Assembly: GCF_003390885.1 (NCBI RefSeq)
Contig: NZ_QMEL01000005.1
Coordinates: forward strand, 124,001 to 188,000
Reading direction: 5' to 3'
Source of the DNA: Pelagibacterium sediminicola
GTDB lineage: Bacteria; Pseudomonadota; Alphaproteobacteria; Rhizobiales; Devosiaceae
DNA: 64,000 nucleotides
The position numbers were made by a program, and so were the translations under genes. This document shows positions 1 through 9,466 of this stretch, one piece after another (the stretch's first letter is position 1; each line of letters starts with the position of its first letter). The notes under the pieces were generated by a model. It was not told where the DNA came from. It worked only from the letters and a program-made list of their open reading frames with translations, and ran no database searches.

Positions 1-459
1 CTCGCCGAGTTCGTAGTGCTCCTTGGGCGCAAAACCCAATTCGGGCGTTGCCGGTCGGGTGGCTTCGGATTCATTGGCACGGAAATAGGGCTGGTTGTCG
101 TTTTCGTCGGCCCCCTCGGGCACCTCCGGCAAGGGCAGGTTGGGGATCACCGAGAGCGCGTTGCGCAATTCGAGCTCCCACATCCGCGAATCGTATTCGA
201 GCGATGTGAGTTCGCCCTTGAGATTGGCGACCTCCGCCATCAACTCGGCGGCGCGCGCCTCGTCCTTCTGGGCCTTGGCCTGCCCGATCAGCTTGGACGA
301 CGCATTGCGCTTTTCCTGCACCGCGTTGAGTTCGGCAACAACCGAACGGCGCTTTTCATCAAGGGAAATCAGCGAGCCCGAAAGTGCGGACTGCCCGCGC
401 CTGGCAAGGGCGGCGTCGAAGGCTTCGGGGTTGGCGCTGATCCACTTGATATCGAACAT
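1..459 (-). CDS. serS: Seryl-tRNA synthetase, N-terminal part (cut by window edge)
   Basis: The protein begins MFDIKWISANPEAFDAAL and continues through a long charged helical segment rich in Glu, Lys and Ala. This is the tRNA-binding coiled-coil arm at the start of bacterial seryl-tRNA synthetases; the enzyme charges tRNA-Ser with serine in the cytoplasm. About 153 residues are visible and the class II catalytic core lies outside the window. The ATG at 457-459 gives the family-typical N-terminus. The gene follows tatC on the same strand after a gap of about 160 bases that holds a palindromic repeat. The tatABC-serS order is common in Hyphomicrobiales. Confidence 0.93.
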   Translation of the reverse strand, partial: MFDIKWISANPEAFDAALARRGQSALSGSLISLDEKRRSVVAELNAVQEKRNASSKLIGQAKAQKDEARAAELMAEVANLKGELTSLEYDSRMWELELRNALSVIPNLPLPEVPEGADENDNQPYFRANESEATRPATPELGFAPKEHYELGE

Positions 460-551
460 GGGTGTAAGGTCCGCTCGGTTGAATGAAAGCGGCCTACTGC
501 CTAGCCGAGACGCTGGCCGAACACAAGGATTCGGCGCCGCCCGCGCTCGAT

Positions 552-590
552 GTCATTCCGGGATTCATTCCCGGAATCCAGCGCGATGCT
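552..590. repeat. Family A palindromic repeat, single copy
   Basis: An imperfect palindrome, GTCATTCCGGGATTCATTCC followed by CGGAATCCAGCGCGATGCT, lies between tatC and serS. The same unit, including the CCAGCGCGAT tail, recurs near 10.4 kb and 50.3 kb, where it occurs as facing pairs. It looks like a REP-type intergenic element. In this position it could also form a hairpin in the tatC-serS transcript. Confidence 0.8.
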
Positions 591-616
591 GCCATAACCG
601 CCGGAGAGTGCTGTTT

Positions 617-1447
617 CTAGCTTTCGAGATCCTTGAGCAGTTCGGCTTCGCGCGCAAGCCGCCTTCTCTCGACAAAACGCACGGCGAGAACCGAAATCTC
701 GTAGAGCGCGAGAAGCGGAATGGCGAGGCCCAGTTGGGAAAACGGATCGGGCGGGGTCAGGAAAGCTGCGAGCGCGATGCACGCAACGATCGCATATTTG
801 CGCCAAGCCTTGAGATTTTGTTCCCCGATCACACCGATCTGGGCCAATAGCGTCAAGATCACGGGAAGCTGGAAGCAGGCACCGAACGCCAGCAGCAGCG
901 TCATGATCAGGCTCAGATATTCCGAAACGCGCGTCACCATCTCGATGGTGACCCCATCGCCGCCCGTTTGCTGCATTCCGAGGAAAAAGCCCAGCGCCAG
1001 CGGCATCACGCCATAATAGACCAGCGCCGCGCCGATCAGAAAACAGATGGGCGTGGCGATGAGATAGGGCACGAACGCCATGCGTTCGTTCTTGTAGAGG
1101 CCCGGCGCAACGAACATGTAGATCTGGCCGGCGATGACTGGAAAGGCGAGGAAGACCGCCGCAAACAGCGCCACCGAAAGTTTTGTGAAGAAGAATTCCT
1201 GCGGCGCGGTATAGATGAGCTTGACCGCTTCGGGCGATCCTGCCGCCGCCTTGAACGGGCCGAGCAGGAAATCGTAGATGTAATCGGCGACGAAAAAGCA
1301 CGCGACGAACAAAAGCGCCAGTGCCACGATCGAATAGATCAACCGCTGGCGTAATTCCGTCAGATGCTCGATCAGCGGCGCTTCGCTACCCTTGAGTTCG
1401 TCTTCGCGCTCGGCAGCCTTTTTGGCCTGTACATCGGTCTCGGCCAT
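617..1447 (-). CDS. tatC: Sec-independent protein translocase subunit TatC
   Basis: TatC is the multi-spanning core receptor of the twin-arginine translocase, which exports folded proteins with an RR signal. The 276-residue protein has the family start APLIEHLTELRQRLIYS after a charged cytoplasmic N-terminus, followed by about six hydrophobic segments (near 37-58, 95-115, 130-160, 175-200, 215-230 and 235-250). Length is normal for alphaproteobacteria. The gene begins three bases after tatB ends and closes the tatA-tatB-tatC operon. A likely client within this window is the L,D-transpeptidase at 54.2 kb, which carries an SRRGFM signal. Confidence 0.97.
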   Translation of the reverse strand: MAETDVQAKKAAEREDELKGSEAPLIEHLTELRQRLIYSIVALALLFVACFFVADYIYDFLLGPFKAAAGSPEAVKLIYTAPQEFFFTKLSVALFAAVFLAFPVIAGQIYMFVAPGLYKNERMAFVPYLIATPICFLIGAALVYYGVMPLALGFFLGMQQTGGDGVTIEMVTRVSEYLSLIMTLLLAFGACFQLPVILTLLAQIGVIGEQNLKAWRKYAIVACIALAAFLTPPDPFSQLGLAIPLLALYEISVLAVRFVERRRLAREAELLKDLES

Positions 1448-1450
1448 CGA

Positions 1451-2068
1451 TCAGTCTTTCCCGTTGCCGCTGGCGGGCTTGGCGGCCTGTTTGCGGGGCT
1501 TGGCTGCCGTCGTCTTGCCGGCAGCGGACGTGGCCTTCTTTGCCTTTGCCGGAGTGCCGGCGGTTTTTGCCGCCGCGGGCTTTTTCGCAGCGGGCTTCCG
1601 GGCCGGTGCCTTTGCGGTTGCCTGCCCGGCCTCAGCCGCTTTCGTTACGTCCATGCGGGCCTTTACCTGCGCCTGGAGTGCGGCCCCGGCGCGGTCAGGA
1701 TCTGCGGGGGCGGGCGGCGTAATACCGGCCTGGGCATGAATTTCACCGACCACGCTCTCCGCTCCGGGATCGCTTGGCTTGAGCTTGCCGGACGGCTGGG
1801 GTTTTCCGTCCCTGCCGATTGCATTGAATTCCTTGCGGATATCCTCGGTCGTTTGCCTCAGCGGGTCGGAGATCGCCTTCTGGGCTTCCTTGAATTCCTC
1901 CGCAGCGATCGCCTTGTCGATTTCCTGCCGGAACTCGTTGCTCATGCGGCGCACCGTGCCCATCATGCGGCCGAGATTGCGCAGCAGCATGGGCAACTCC
2001 TTCGGGCCCACGACGACCAGCGCCAGAACCGCGATCACGAGCATTTCGGCCCAGCCGATGCCAAGCAT
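1451..2068 (-). CDS. tatB: Sec-independent protein translocase subunit TatB
   Basis: TatB joins TatC to form the signal-peptide receptor complex in the inner membrane. The protein starts MLGIGWAEMLVIAVLALVVV and then GPKELP, the classic hinge of the family, followed by an amphipathic helix (about 22-60). The 205-residue chain ends in a long low-complexity tail of roughly 70 residues made almost entirely of Ala, Lys, Pro and Thr, resembling a histone-H1-like tail. That tail is longer and more basic than in enterobacterial TatB, although extended tails occur in alphaproteobacteria. It sits between tatA and tatC in one operon. Confidence 0.95.
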   Translation of the reverse strand: MLGIGWAEMLVIAVLALVVVGPKELPMLLRNLGRMMGTVRRMSNEFRQEIDKAIAAEEFKEAQKAISDPLRQTTEDIRKEFNAIGRDGKPQPSGKLKPSDPGAESVVGEIHAQAGITPPAPADPDRAGAALQAQVKARMDVTKAAEAGQATAKAPARKPAAKKPAAAKTAGTPAKAKKATSAAGKTTAAKPRKQAAKPASGNGKD

Positions 2069-2115
2069 ATCAGGCTACCCCTTACCCATCGAAGCCCAGA
2101 GACGCAAAAAGACGG

Positions 2116-2343
2116 CTAGGCATCCTTGCTGCGATCGACTTCCTTGGCTTCGCTGAGTGTGGTCTCGGCCTGGCGGGGCTGTTCGATCTCGGCGACGGGC
2201 TTATCGTCGTCTTCGGCCATACCCTTGCGGAACGCCTTGATGCCGCCGGCCACCTCGCCCATCATGTTCGAGATCTTGCCGCGCCCGAACAGCAACAGCA
2301 CAACGAGCGCGATAATCAGAATACCCCAGGGTCCGGGATTCAT
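2116..2343 (-). CDS. tatA: Sec-independent protein translocase subunit TatA
   Basis: TatA is the small pore-forming subunit of the twin-arginine translocase. The protein is 75 residues: [20 protein letters not shown], an [10 protein letters not shown] amphipathic helix and a short acidic tail. The start at 2343 is chosen over a longer reading 17 codons upstream because it gives the family N-terminus and is preceded at the right distance by a strong ribosome-binding site, AAAGGAGGT. It heads tatABC. About 140 bases separate it from scpB; I see no recognisable feature in that gap. Confidence 0.95.
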   Translation of the reverse strand: MNPGPWGILIIALVVLLLFGRGKISNMMGEVAGGIKAFRKGMAEDDDKPVAEIEQPRQAETTLSEAKEVDRSKDA

Positions 2344-2485
2344 GTCGGTACCTCCTTTGGTCGGCCGGCAACACGACGCGCCAGCCTTGGCCATTTACCT
2401 GTGACAGATATTGTCAAACAGCGTCGAAAACAAGGAAGACTTGGCCCCTCAACCACATTTGCCGCACAGGCTTTTCGCGGGCGCA

Positions 2486-3172
2486 TCAATCCTCGCCCCG
2501 CGCCTCGTCCAGCAGACTCCCTTCAAGCTCTCCCTGATCGTCGGGATCGAGGGGATCTTCATCCTCGCGCAGTTCGCCGTCATGGGGCAAGGGGATCTGG
2601 AAGCTCGTTGGAAGCCTGCTCGACAGCAAGCCAGCGCCCTTGAGTTCCTCAAGACCCGGCAGGTCGGCCAGCGTTTCCAGCCCGAAATGATCGAGAAACC
2701 CTTCCGTTGTGCCATAGGTTACCGGCCGCCCCGGCGTCCGCCGCCGCCCGCGCATCCTGATCCAGCCTGCTTCCATCAACACGTCGAGGGTGCCTCTCGA
2801 GATCGATACGCCGCGCAATTCCTCGATCTCCGCGCGCGTGACGGGCTGGTGATAGGCGATCATGGCCAGCGTTTCGAGCGCCGCGCGCGACAGCGGACGG
2901 GAATCGGTCTCCTCGCGGCGCAGCAGGAAATTGAGGTCTTCCGCCGTCCGGAACGCCCATTTGTCGCCGCGCTGAACGAGGTTGACCCCCCTGCCCGCAT
3001 AAGCTGCCTGCAATTCGAGTGCCAGAGCCCCGACATCGGCGGCTTCCGAAAGGAACGGCTGAACGTCCTTCAAATCCACGGGTTCGGCGGAAGCGAACAG
3101 CAGGGCTTCGAGCACGCGCAGATTGCGCGCATGCAGTTCCGGCTCGTCGGAGGTGTCGAACGGCTCGCCCAT
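2486..3172 (-). CDS. scpB: Segregation and condensation protein B
   Basis: ScpB is the winged-helix (kite) partner of the bacterial SMC condensin. With ScpA it bridges the SMC heads and helps organise and segregate the chromosome. The motif LRVLEALLFASAEPVDLKDV near the N-terminus and EIEELRGVSISRGTLDVLME near residue 120 match the two winged-helix domains. The C-terminus is acidic. The start at 3172 overlaps the scpA stop as ATGA, which signals translational coupling; a longer in-frame reading would run inside scpA and is rejected. Length is 228 residues. Confidence 0.95.
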   Translation of the reverse strand: MGEPFDTSDEPELHARNLRVLEALLFASAEPVDLKDVQPFLSEAADVGALALELQAAYAGRGVNLVQRGDKWAFRTAEDLNFLLRREETDSRPLSRAALETLAMIAYHQPVTRAEIEELRGVSISRGTLDVLMEAGWIRMRGRRRTPGRPVTYGTTEGFLDHFGLETLADLPGLEELKGAGLLSSRLPTSFQIPLPHDGELREDEDPLDPDDQGELEGSLLDEARGED

Positions 3173-3975
3173 CAATCGACATCCGCCTTGCGGCGGCGCA
3201 GCAGCAGGGGGGCGAACGCCTCGCTCTGGCGCAACTCGACCTGCCCCAGCCGCACCAGTTCCAGCGAGGCGCTGAACGTCGAGGCCAGCACCGTCGCGCG
3301 CTCCTGTGGCTCTCCCAGATAATGGGCGAGATAGGTATCGAGCGCCACCCACTCGAAATTCTGCCCGATCAGGCGTTCGAGAATGTCGCGCGCCTCCTGC
3401 AAGGCCCAGACGGTGCGTTGCACCGGCGCATATTCAGCCGGGATCGCCCTCTCACGCTGCGCCGCATAGGCGCGCAAAAGCTGGTAGAGATCGGCTTCCC
3501 AAAGACTATGGCGGGTGATCGATACCGGCTCTGGCATGCCACGCGCAAAAACGTCGCGTCCAAACCGGGGGCGGTTCATCAGCCGGGCGGCGGCCTCGCG
3601 CATGGCTTCGAGCCTTGCCAGCCTGAATTGGAGCAACGCCGCCATTTCCTCGCCGGTCGGCTCATCGTCGTCGGCCTGCTGCGGCACCATCAGCCGGCTC
3701 TTGAGATAGGCCAGCCACGCCGCCATCACGAGGTAGTCGGCGGCGATCTCGATGCGCTGCTTGCGCACCGTTTCGATAAAAGCGAGGTATTGCTCGGCCA
3801 GCGCCAGAACGGAAATCTGCGCCAGATCGACCTTCTGCTTGCGCGCCAGATCGAGCAGCAGGTCGAGCGGCCCTTCATAGCCGCCCACATCGACACGCAG
3901 CACCGCGTCCGGTTCGATGGCTGCGGACGGCTCGGCTTCCAGCCAGTTATGCTGCGTATCGGTCATCGGGAACAA
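3172..3975 (-). CDS. scpA: Segregation and condensation protein A
   Basis: ScpA is the kleisin subunit of the SMC-ScpAB condensin. Recognition rests on YEGPLDLLLDLARKQKVDLA near the N-terminus, the LVMAAWLAYLKSRLMVP helix and a C-terminal winged-helix that contacts an SMC head. Two starts are possible: a TTG at 3975 with GAGGCG seven bases upstream, or an ATG three codons later at 3966 with no good ribosome-binding site. I list the TTG. In many Hyphomicrobiales nagZ lies between the SPOR gene and scpA; here only 67 bases separate them. Confidence 0.94.
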   Translation of the reverse strand: MFPMTDTQHNWLEAEPSAAIEPDAVLRVDVGGYEGPLDLLLDLARKQKVDLAQISVLALAEQYLAFIETVRKQRIEIAADYLVMAAWLAYLKSRLMVPQQADDDEPTGEEMAALLQFRLARLEAMREAAARLMNRPRFGRDVFARGMPEPVSITRHSLWEADLYQLLRAYAAQRERAIPAEYAPVQRTVWALQEARDILERLIGQNFEWVALDTYLAHYLGEPQERATVLASTFSASLELVRLGQVELRQSEAFAPLLLRRRKADVD

Positions 3976-4042
3976 GAAAGCGCCTCAAAAGTCGCGGGGG
4001 AGCAGCATTGCCACTCCCCTTTATTCCGTCAAGCCGCAAGCG

Positions 4043-5908
4043 TTAATTGTTCAGGACGAAACAATCCCCGCCCTGCCCCTTGATGGCGTCGCACACCGTA
4101 TTGGCCTCGGCCATGCTCGGCTGGGGAAGTCTCACGCGGTAGTAAATACCGCGCTCGCCAAGATCGACACGGCTGACGTCGAGCGCCGTTCCGTTGAACA
4201 ACGCGCCATATCGCGATTGAAGGCTGGGAATGTCGGCCTGCGCGGCTTCCTCGGAGCGCTGGGAAGAAAGCTGCACCCACGCGCCCACAGTGCCCGCCGC
4301 CGCCGTCGTGGCCGCCGGAGCGGGCGCGGGAACGGCAAGCGGTTGCGCCTCTGCGGTCTCGATGGTCTGCGGCGCGGATTGCACCGGCTGGGGCGCGGCC
4401 TGCGGCGATGCAAGCCCCGCAGGGCGCGCGACGGGACGCGGGACCAGTTCGGGATCGACGATCGGGGCCGACGCCCCCGTTTCAGCGGGCACCTCTGCCG
4501 GTGTCCCGGTGATCGCCGGGCTCTGCGTCCCGACCGGCTCCTCGGCAATCGCGGCGGCGATAGCCTCCCCGATGGGGTCTGCCGTCAGCGTACTGTTGGG
4601 CACCGAAGGCACGTCAGGGCGGTCGACCGGCAGCACATTGCTGCCCGCGATGCTGTTGTCGCTGGAAACGATGGTGCCGTCGGGCCGGACGGTGACCGTC
4701 CGCACCGGGCGGTTGGCCAGCGCGGTTTCGCCCTCTTCCGGCGCGATGACGCTGCCGATTTCGGCCCCGGTCGCGCCATCGGTCTGGTCGCGCGAGACGA
4801 GTGCCTCGTCTTCGGGTGAAACGGTATTGCCATCGATTTCGTTGAAGATCACCGATTCCGATGCGGTCGAGGGTGTCCCGGTATCTTCGGGCACCTCCTT
4901 CAAATCTCCGGTATCGGCCACCAGCACCGGCGCCTCACCGGGAACGGGCGGCGGCGCGAGAAAAAAGAAATAGCCCGCACCGAGCAGCGCCACGATGGCC
5001 GTGCCCGCAGCCGCCGGAAGGATATATCCGCCACGACGGCGAGGCCGCCGCACGGGGACTTCATCGTCCTCGACCGGCTCGGGGCCCATTTCAGCGCCTG
5101 CGGCATCCAGATTGTCCTGCCGGAAATCGGTGGGGTCGAACGAGGGTTCTGCCGCGGGTTCGGGCTCCGGCCGGACGGGTTCCTCGATATGGGAAATCTC
5201 CGCGCCGCTGGCTGCGGCAGCCGCCAGAATGGCCGATTCCGCTGCATCGACGGCGCGTTCGGCCCTTATGTCTTGATAATCGGGCGTATCGAGATAGCTC
5301 GAACGCACCTTACGCCCGCTATTGGCCGTCGCATTGGCGCTCACCTGCGCCGCCTCCCCGATCAGCGCCTCGATCTCGCTCAACGGATCGCTGTCCCCGA
5401 TCTGGCCGGGAGCGCTTGACTGGGCGTAAAATTCTTCGGGCGGAGGCTGCGGCTCGCTCCGAGGCGCAGCGTCGCTGACAGATATTTCAGGAGCGAGAAC
5501 GGGTTCGACCGCATAACCGGGAAACTCGTCATCATCTTCCCGGGTCGGCTGATCGTCCACTTCGGCGCTTGCGATCAGTTCGGCGATTTCGTCATGTTCA
5601 TCGGCCACCGGCGCCGGTGTATCGGCATTGCCCGCGAAATTGAAATCGAAGTCGAAAGCCGGTTCCGGTCGCGATGTCATCGCGGCATCGTCGGCGGTCT
5701 CCGCGTAATCGTCATAGCCCGTCTCGTTCCGCTCCGGCTCTGCGTAATCGTCGACAGGCAATTGCGGCTCGGGTTCGGGCTCCGGGCTGTAGACGGCGCT
5801 GTTGGCGGACTGGCTGCGGGCATCCCGCGCAACGAGGCGCGCAAGTTCCGCAATGAGATCGTCGGACTCCTCTGCGCCCTGCAAAGGGTTTTGCTTGGTC
5901 GTGTCCAT
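4043..5908 (-). CDS. Large SPOR-domain inner-membrane protein
   Basis: The 621-residue protein has a long acidic, Pro/Glu-rich cytoplasmic region (1 to about 290), a basic RRPRRRGG stop, one transmembrane segment (about 296-318, ILPAAAGTAIVALLGAGYFF), a disordered Pro/Ala/Thr-rich periplasmic region, and a C-terminal SPOR domain from about 545 (GAWVQLSSQRSEEAAQ). SPOR domains bind septal glycan strands lacking stem peptides, so a role at the division site or in peptidoglycan remodelling is likely. The exact partner is unknown. The position between argS and scpA is conserved in related bacteria. The last residues, GDCFVLNN, fit a normal SPOR end, so the gene is intact. Confidence 0.88.
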   Translation of the reverse strand: MDTTKQNPLQGAEESDDLIAELARLVARDARSQSANSAVYSPEPEPEPQLPVDDYAEPERNETGYDDYAETADDAAMTSRPEPAFDFDFNFAGNADTPAPVADEHDEIAELIASAEVDDQPTREDDDEFPGYAVEPVLAPEISVSDAAPRSEPQPPPEEFYAQSSAPGQIGDSDPLSEIEALIGEAAQVSANATANSGRKVRSSYLDTPDYQDIRAERAVDAAESAILAAAAASGAEISHIEEPVRPEPEPAAEPSFDPTDFRQDNLDAAGAEMGPEPVEDDEVPVRRPRRRGGYILPAAAGTAIVALLGAGYFFFLAPPPVPGEAPVLVADTGDLKEVPEDTGTPSTASESVIFNEIDGNTVSPEDEALVSRDQTDGATGAEIGSVIAPEEGETALANRPVRTVTVRPDGTIVSSDNSIAGSNVLPVDRPDVPSVPNSTLTADPIGEAIAAAIAEEPVGTQSPAITGTPAEVPAETGASAPIVDPELVPRPVARPAGLASPQAAPQPVQSAPQTIETAEAQPLAVPAPAPAATTAAAGTVGAWVQLSSQRSEEAAQADIPSLQSRYGALFNGTALDVSRVDLGERGIYYRVRLPQPSMAEANTVCDAIKGQGGDCFVLNN

Positions 5909-5992
5909 AGAGCGGCGCCCCGATATTCGGTTCTAGACTTGTCCTCTATTTCAAAGGACGGGCGGGCACTTGTCCACAGCAATGCGCCTGAA

Positions 5993-7744
5993 TTATGAAA
6001 GCTCCTCCGGCGCCGAGACGCCGAGAAGCCCAAGACCGTTGCTGAGCACCTGACGCACGCTGTCAACCAGCGCGAGTCGTGCCAGGGTCAGTGTGGGGTT
6101 ATCGTCGTTAACAAACCGTAATGCTGGGTTTTCCTTGCCCCTGGCCCAGAAGGCGTGAAATTGCGCGGCAAGTTCATGCAAATAAAAGGCCAGCCGATGC
6201 GGCTCATGCGCCCGTGCCGCCGCCGCGACCTGGCGCGGCCACGACCCCACGAGCCGGATGAGATCGAGTTCGTCGGGCGAAGACAATAGCGACAGATCGG
6301 CCCCCCTGAGTGCGGATGCCGAGATATCGAGGCCGGGCAAGTCACGCGCCGCGTTGCGAAATATCGACCATGTCCGCGCATGGGCGTACTGGACATAAAA
6401 GACCGGATTATCCCGCGTCTGCTCCTTAACGACCGCGAAGTCGAAATCGAGCGGCGCGTCGTTGCGCCGGAACAGAAGCATGAATCGGGTCGCGTCCGCA
6501 CCCACTTCATCCACGACTTCAGCAAGCGTCACCAGATCGCCGGAACGCTTGGACATTTTGACTGGCTCGCCATTGCGCAACAGCTTGACGAGCTGACAGA
6601 AGCGCACATCGGCCTGCGCCTTGCCGTCGGAAACGGCCTTGACCGCGGCGGTGATCCGCGCCGCGTAGCCCGCGTGGTCGGCACCCAGCACGTCGATCAG
6701 CGCCGTGAACCCGCGCAGCACCTTGTTGCGGTGATAGGCGATATCGGCGGCAAAATAGGTATAGCTGCCATCGGACTTGATGAGCGCGCGGTCGGTATCG
6801 TCCCCGAACTGGGTGGCCCGGAACAGGGTCTGCTCGCGGTCTTCCCAATCCTCGGGCAGCTTGCCCTTTGGCGGCTCGAGCCGGCCTTCATAGACCAGCC
6901 CTCTTTCGCGCAGCCAGTCGAGCGTTTCCTCGATGTCGCCGCCCGGCCCGTGCAGGGTGCGTTCGGAAAAGAACACGTCATGCTCGATATTGAGTTTTTT
7001 GAGGTCCGCCTTGATCAGTTCCATCATCGCGGCCAGAACGTGCTGCTTGACCGGTGGAAGCCAGGCATCCTCGGGCTTGCCCAGAAGGCTGTTGCCAAAT
7101 TCCTCGACCAGCGACAGGCCGACCGGAACCAGATAATCGCCCGGATAGAACCCCGCCGGTATCTCGATGGTCTCGCCCAGCGCCTCGCGGTAGCGCAGGA
7201 AAGCCGAGCGCGCCAGCGTATCGACCTGCGAACCCGCATCGTTGATGTAATATTCTTTGGTTACGTCATAGCCGGTATAGGCAAGCAGCGAAGCCAGCGC
7301 ATCGCCGAACACCGCGCCCCGCGTGTGCCCCACATGCATGGGGCCGGTGGGGTTGGCCGACACATATTCGACGTTGACCTTTTCGCCCTGTCCCACATCG
7401 GAGCGCCCGAAATCGGCCCCTTGCTCGGCCACCGAGGCCAGCACCTTGTGCCAGACGCCCGCATCGAGCCTGAAATTCAGAAAGCCCGGCCCGGCCACTT
7501 CCGCCGACGCCACATCGGGGTCGCTGCCGAAATGATCGGCCAGCACCGTTGCGACCTCACGCGGGTTCTTGCCCAGCGGCTTGGCGACGACCATGGCGGC
7601 ATTGGTGGAAAGGTCGCCATGCGTGGCATCGCGGGGCGGCTCCACCACCACGCGCGCGAGAACCTCGTTCCGGCTGGCGAGTTCGGGGAAGCTGGCGGTC
7701 AACGCATCGGCGACGCGCCCTTCAAAAAGGGCAAAGATGTCCAT
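5993..7744 (-). CDS. argS: Arginyl-tRNA synthetase
   Basis: This class I synthetase charges tRNA-Arg. At 583 residues it is of normal length. The HIGH-type signature appears as [15 protein letters not shown] near residue 125-140, and the KMSK loop as [10 protein letters not shown] near residue 400. The N-terminal additional domain (GDLSTNAAM) and the C-terminal DALR anticodon-binding helical domain are both present. It lies 84 bases upstream of the SPOR gene on the same strand and 41 bases downstream of dgt, so the three may share a transcript. Confidence 0.97.
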   Translation of the reverse strand: MDIFALFEGRVADALTASFPELASRNEVLARVVVEPPRDATHGDLSTNAAMVVAKPLGKNPREVATVLADHFGSDPDVASAEVAGPGFLNFRLDAGVWHKVLASVAEQGADFGRSDVGQGEKVNVEYVSANPTGPMHVGHTRGAVFGDALASLLAYTGYDVTKEYYINDAGSQVDTLARSAFLRYREALGETIEIPAGFYPGDYLVPVGLSLVEEFGNSLLGKPEDAWLPPVKQHVLAAMMELIKADLKKLNIEHDVFFSERTLHGPGGDIEETLDWLRERGLVYEGRLEPPKGKLPEDWEDREQTLFRATQFGDDTDRALIKSDGSYTYFAADIAYHRNKVLRGFTALIDVLGADHAGYAARITAAVKAVSDGKAQADVRFCQLVKLLRNGEPVKMSKRSGDLVTLAEVVDEVGADATRFMLLFRRNDAPLDFDFAVVKEQTRDNPVFYVQYAHARTWSIFRNAARDLPGLDISASALRGADLSLLSSPDELDLIRLVGSWPRQVAAAARAHEPHRLAFYLHELAAQFHAFWARGKENPALRFVNDDNPTLTLARLALVDSVRQVLSNGLGLLGVSAPEELS

Positions 7745-7785
7745 GGGAAAAAACCTGAAGGGTCCGGGATGACAAGCCGTTCCGG

Positions 7786-8979
7786 TTACCGGAAATCGGA
7801 CCGCTCGTCAAACAGACGCGCGTGTTCGTCCAGTGCGAAGGGATCGGTCATCCCTGCAACGAAATCGCACACGGTCCGCGCCCGTGCCATCGCATCAGGC
7901 GCGTCGCGCCACAGCGCGCCCCACCGGCCCGGCATGTCGCCCGTATCGAGATAGGCGTCGAACAGCCGCCCGACGATGGCCTCTCCGGCCTCGACCGGCT
8001 CCATGACCTTGGGGTGCCGATAGACCCGGGCGAAAAGAAGCGCCTTGAGCGCCCTTTCGTCCCGCGCCATGGCTTCGGGAAACCCGACAAGCGTCCGCCC
8101 GCAGCGCCGCACGGCATCGGCATCGCGCGGATCTGCTTTTGCGATCCGCGCCGCGCTCTCGGCGATTACCGCCTCGATGGTGCGCGTGATCAGCCGCCTT
8201 TGTACCTCGTGGATCTGCCGGTAGCGCTCGGCACCGGGCCACAAATCGAGCACTTCGCGCGCAATGGGCCCGACCAGCGGCACATCGAGCAGATCGCCTA
8301 TGGTCAAAAGCCCGGCCCGTGCCGCATCGTCGATATCGTGAGCATTGTAGGCGATATCGTCGGCGATTGCCGCCGCCTGCGCCTCGAGGCTCGCATGAGT
8401 ATCGAGCATCAGATCGGCGCTGGCCTCGACCTTATCGTAGCCGGGCGGCAGCCCCTGCTCGACATATCGCCCGACGGGCTGGCCCCCGGCGCCTGTCAAC
8501 GGACCGTTGTGCTTGAGGATGCCTTCGAGCGTTTCCCATGTGAGGTTGAGCCCGTCATGGGCGGCATAGCGGTTTTCCAGTTTGGTGACGACCCGCAGCG
8601 CCTGCATGTTGTGGTCGAAACCGCCCCATTTTCCCATACGCTCGGCCATGACCCTCTCGCCCGCATGCCCGAACGGGGTATGTCCGAGATCGTGGGCCAG
8701 CGCCACGGCCTCGGCCAGATCCTCGTTGAGCCCCAGCGCCCGCGCGATGGACCGCGCGATCTGGCTCACCTCCAGCGTATGGGTCAGGCGCGTACGGAAA
8801 TGCTGGCCCTCATGATGCAGGAACACCTGCGTCTTGTGCTGGAGCCGCCGGAACGCGGTCGAATGGATGATCCTGTCGCGGTCGCGCTGGAATTCCGAGC
8901 GCGTCGGGCTGGCGCCGGGCACGAACAGCCGCCCGCGCGTCCGGGCCGGATCGGAAGCATAGGGTGCTAGGCTGGACAT
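7786..8979 (-). CDS. dgt: dGTP triphosphohydrolase-like HD-domain protein
   Basis: The family hydrolyses dNTPs to nucleosides and triphosphate, influencing dNTP pools. The HD metal-binding signature is clear: [13 protein letters not shown] and, about 30 residues later, [18 protein letters not shown]. The N-terminal [17 protein letters not shown] segment is also characteristic. At 397 residues it belongs to the shorter type 2 Dgt-like group, whose in vivo substrate is less certain than for E. coli Dgt. It is divergent from the erpA-like gene, with an intergenic space of 84 bases that must hold both promoters. Confidence 0.94.
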   Translation of the reverse strand: MSSLAPYASDPARTRGRLFVPGASPTRSEFQRDRDRIIHSTAFRRLQHKTQVFLHHEGQHFRTRLTHTLEVSQIARSIARALGLNEDLAEAVALAHDLGHTPFGHAGERVMAERMGKWGGFDHNMQALRVVTKLENRYAAHDGLNLTWETLEGILKHNGPLTGAGGQPVGRYVEQGLPPGYDKVEASADLMLDTHASLEAQAAAIADDIAYNAHDIDDAARAGLLTIGDLLDVPLVGPIAREVLDLWPGAERYRQIHEVQRRLITRTIEAVIAESAARIAKADPRDADAVRRCGRTLVGFPEAMARDERALKALLFARVYRHPKVMEPVEAGEAIVGRLFDAYLDTGDMPGRWGALWRDAPDAMARARTVCDFVAGMTDPFALDEHARLFDERSDFR

Positions 8980-9063
8980 CAGGCTTTTCGGACGCGCCCC
9001 TTTTCATCGTCGCTTGACGATATTATGTTGCGTAAACGAAACGGATCATCTCGCGAGCGGAAT

Positions 9064-9414
9064 ATGGCCGATACCCAGTTAGCACCAAACCATGTCGTTT
9101 TGACAGAGCGCGCGGCCAAAAGGATCAACAAGATCGTGGCCGGGGAAGAACCGGGCACCGTCCTGCGCATTTCGGTGGCGGGCGGCGGCTGCTCCGGCTT
9201 TCAGTATGAATACAACCTCGTCCGGGAATCGCCGGGCGAGGACGATGTCGTTCTTTCGCGCGACGGGGCGACGGTTCTCATCGATACCATGAGCCTTGAA
9301 TTCATGGGCGGCGCCGAGATCGATTTCGTGGACGACCTGATCGGCCAGTCCTTCCAGATCAAAAATCCCAACGTGGTCGCCTCCTGCGGCTGTGGCACCA
9401 GCTTCGCCGTTTGA
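9064..9414 (+). CDS. erpA: Iron-sulfur cluster insertion protein, A-type carrier
   Basis: A-type carriers accept Fe-S clusters and pass them to target enzymes. The three ligand cysteines are visible in GGGCSGFQY and the C-terminal SCGCGTSF. The 116-residue length is normal. I chose the ATG at 9064 (MADTQLAPNHV) because the family begins here; a longer reading from 9025 adds 13 residues with no homology. Naming as ErpA rather than IscA rests on overall resemblance and on its standing alone, so it is less certain than the family. A radical SAM Fe-S enzyme (RimO) and the lipoyl pathway gene lipB in this window illustrate possible demand. Confidence 0.9.
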   Translation: MADTQLAPNHVVLTERAAKRINKIVAGEEPGTVLRISVAGGGCSGFQYEYNLVRESPGEDDVVLSRDGATVLIDTMSLEFMGGAEIDFVDDLIGQSFQIKNPNVVASCGCGTSFAV

Positions 9415-9466
9415 TCGGCGGCGCGGTCCCCGCTAAAGTCGGACCGTAACGCAAGCGGGGCCGCCC

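Noticed and set aside
6380-7954. Open frame of 524 residues opposite argS
   Set aside because: ArgS has full HIGH and KMSK motifs on the other strand; the antisense frame has shadow composition.
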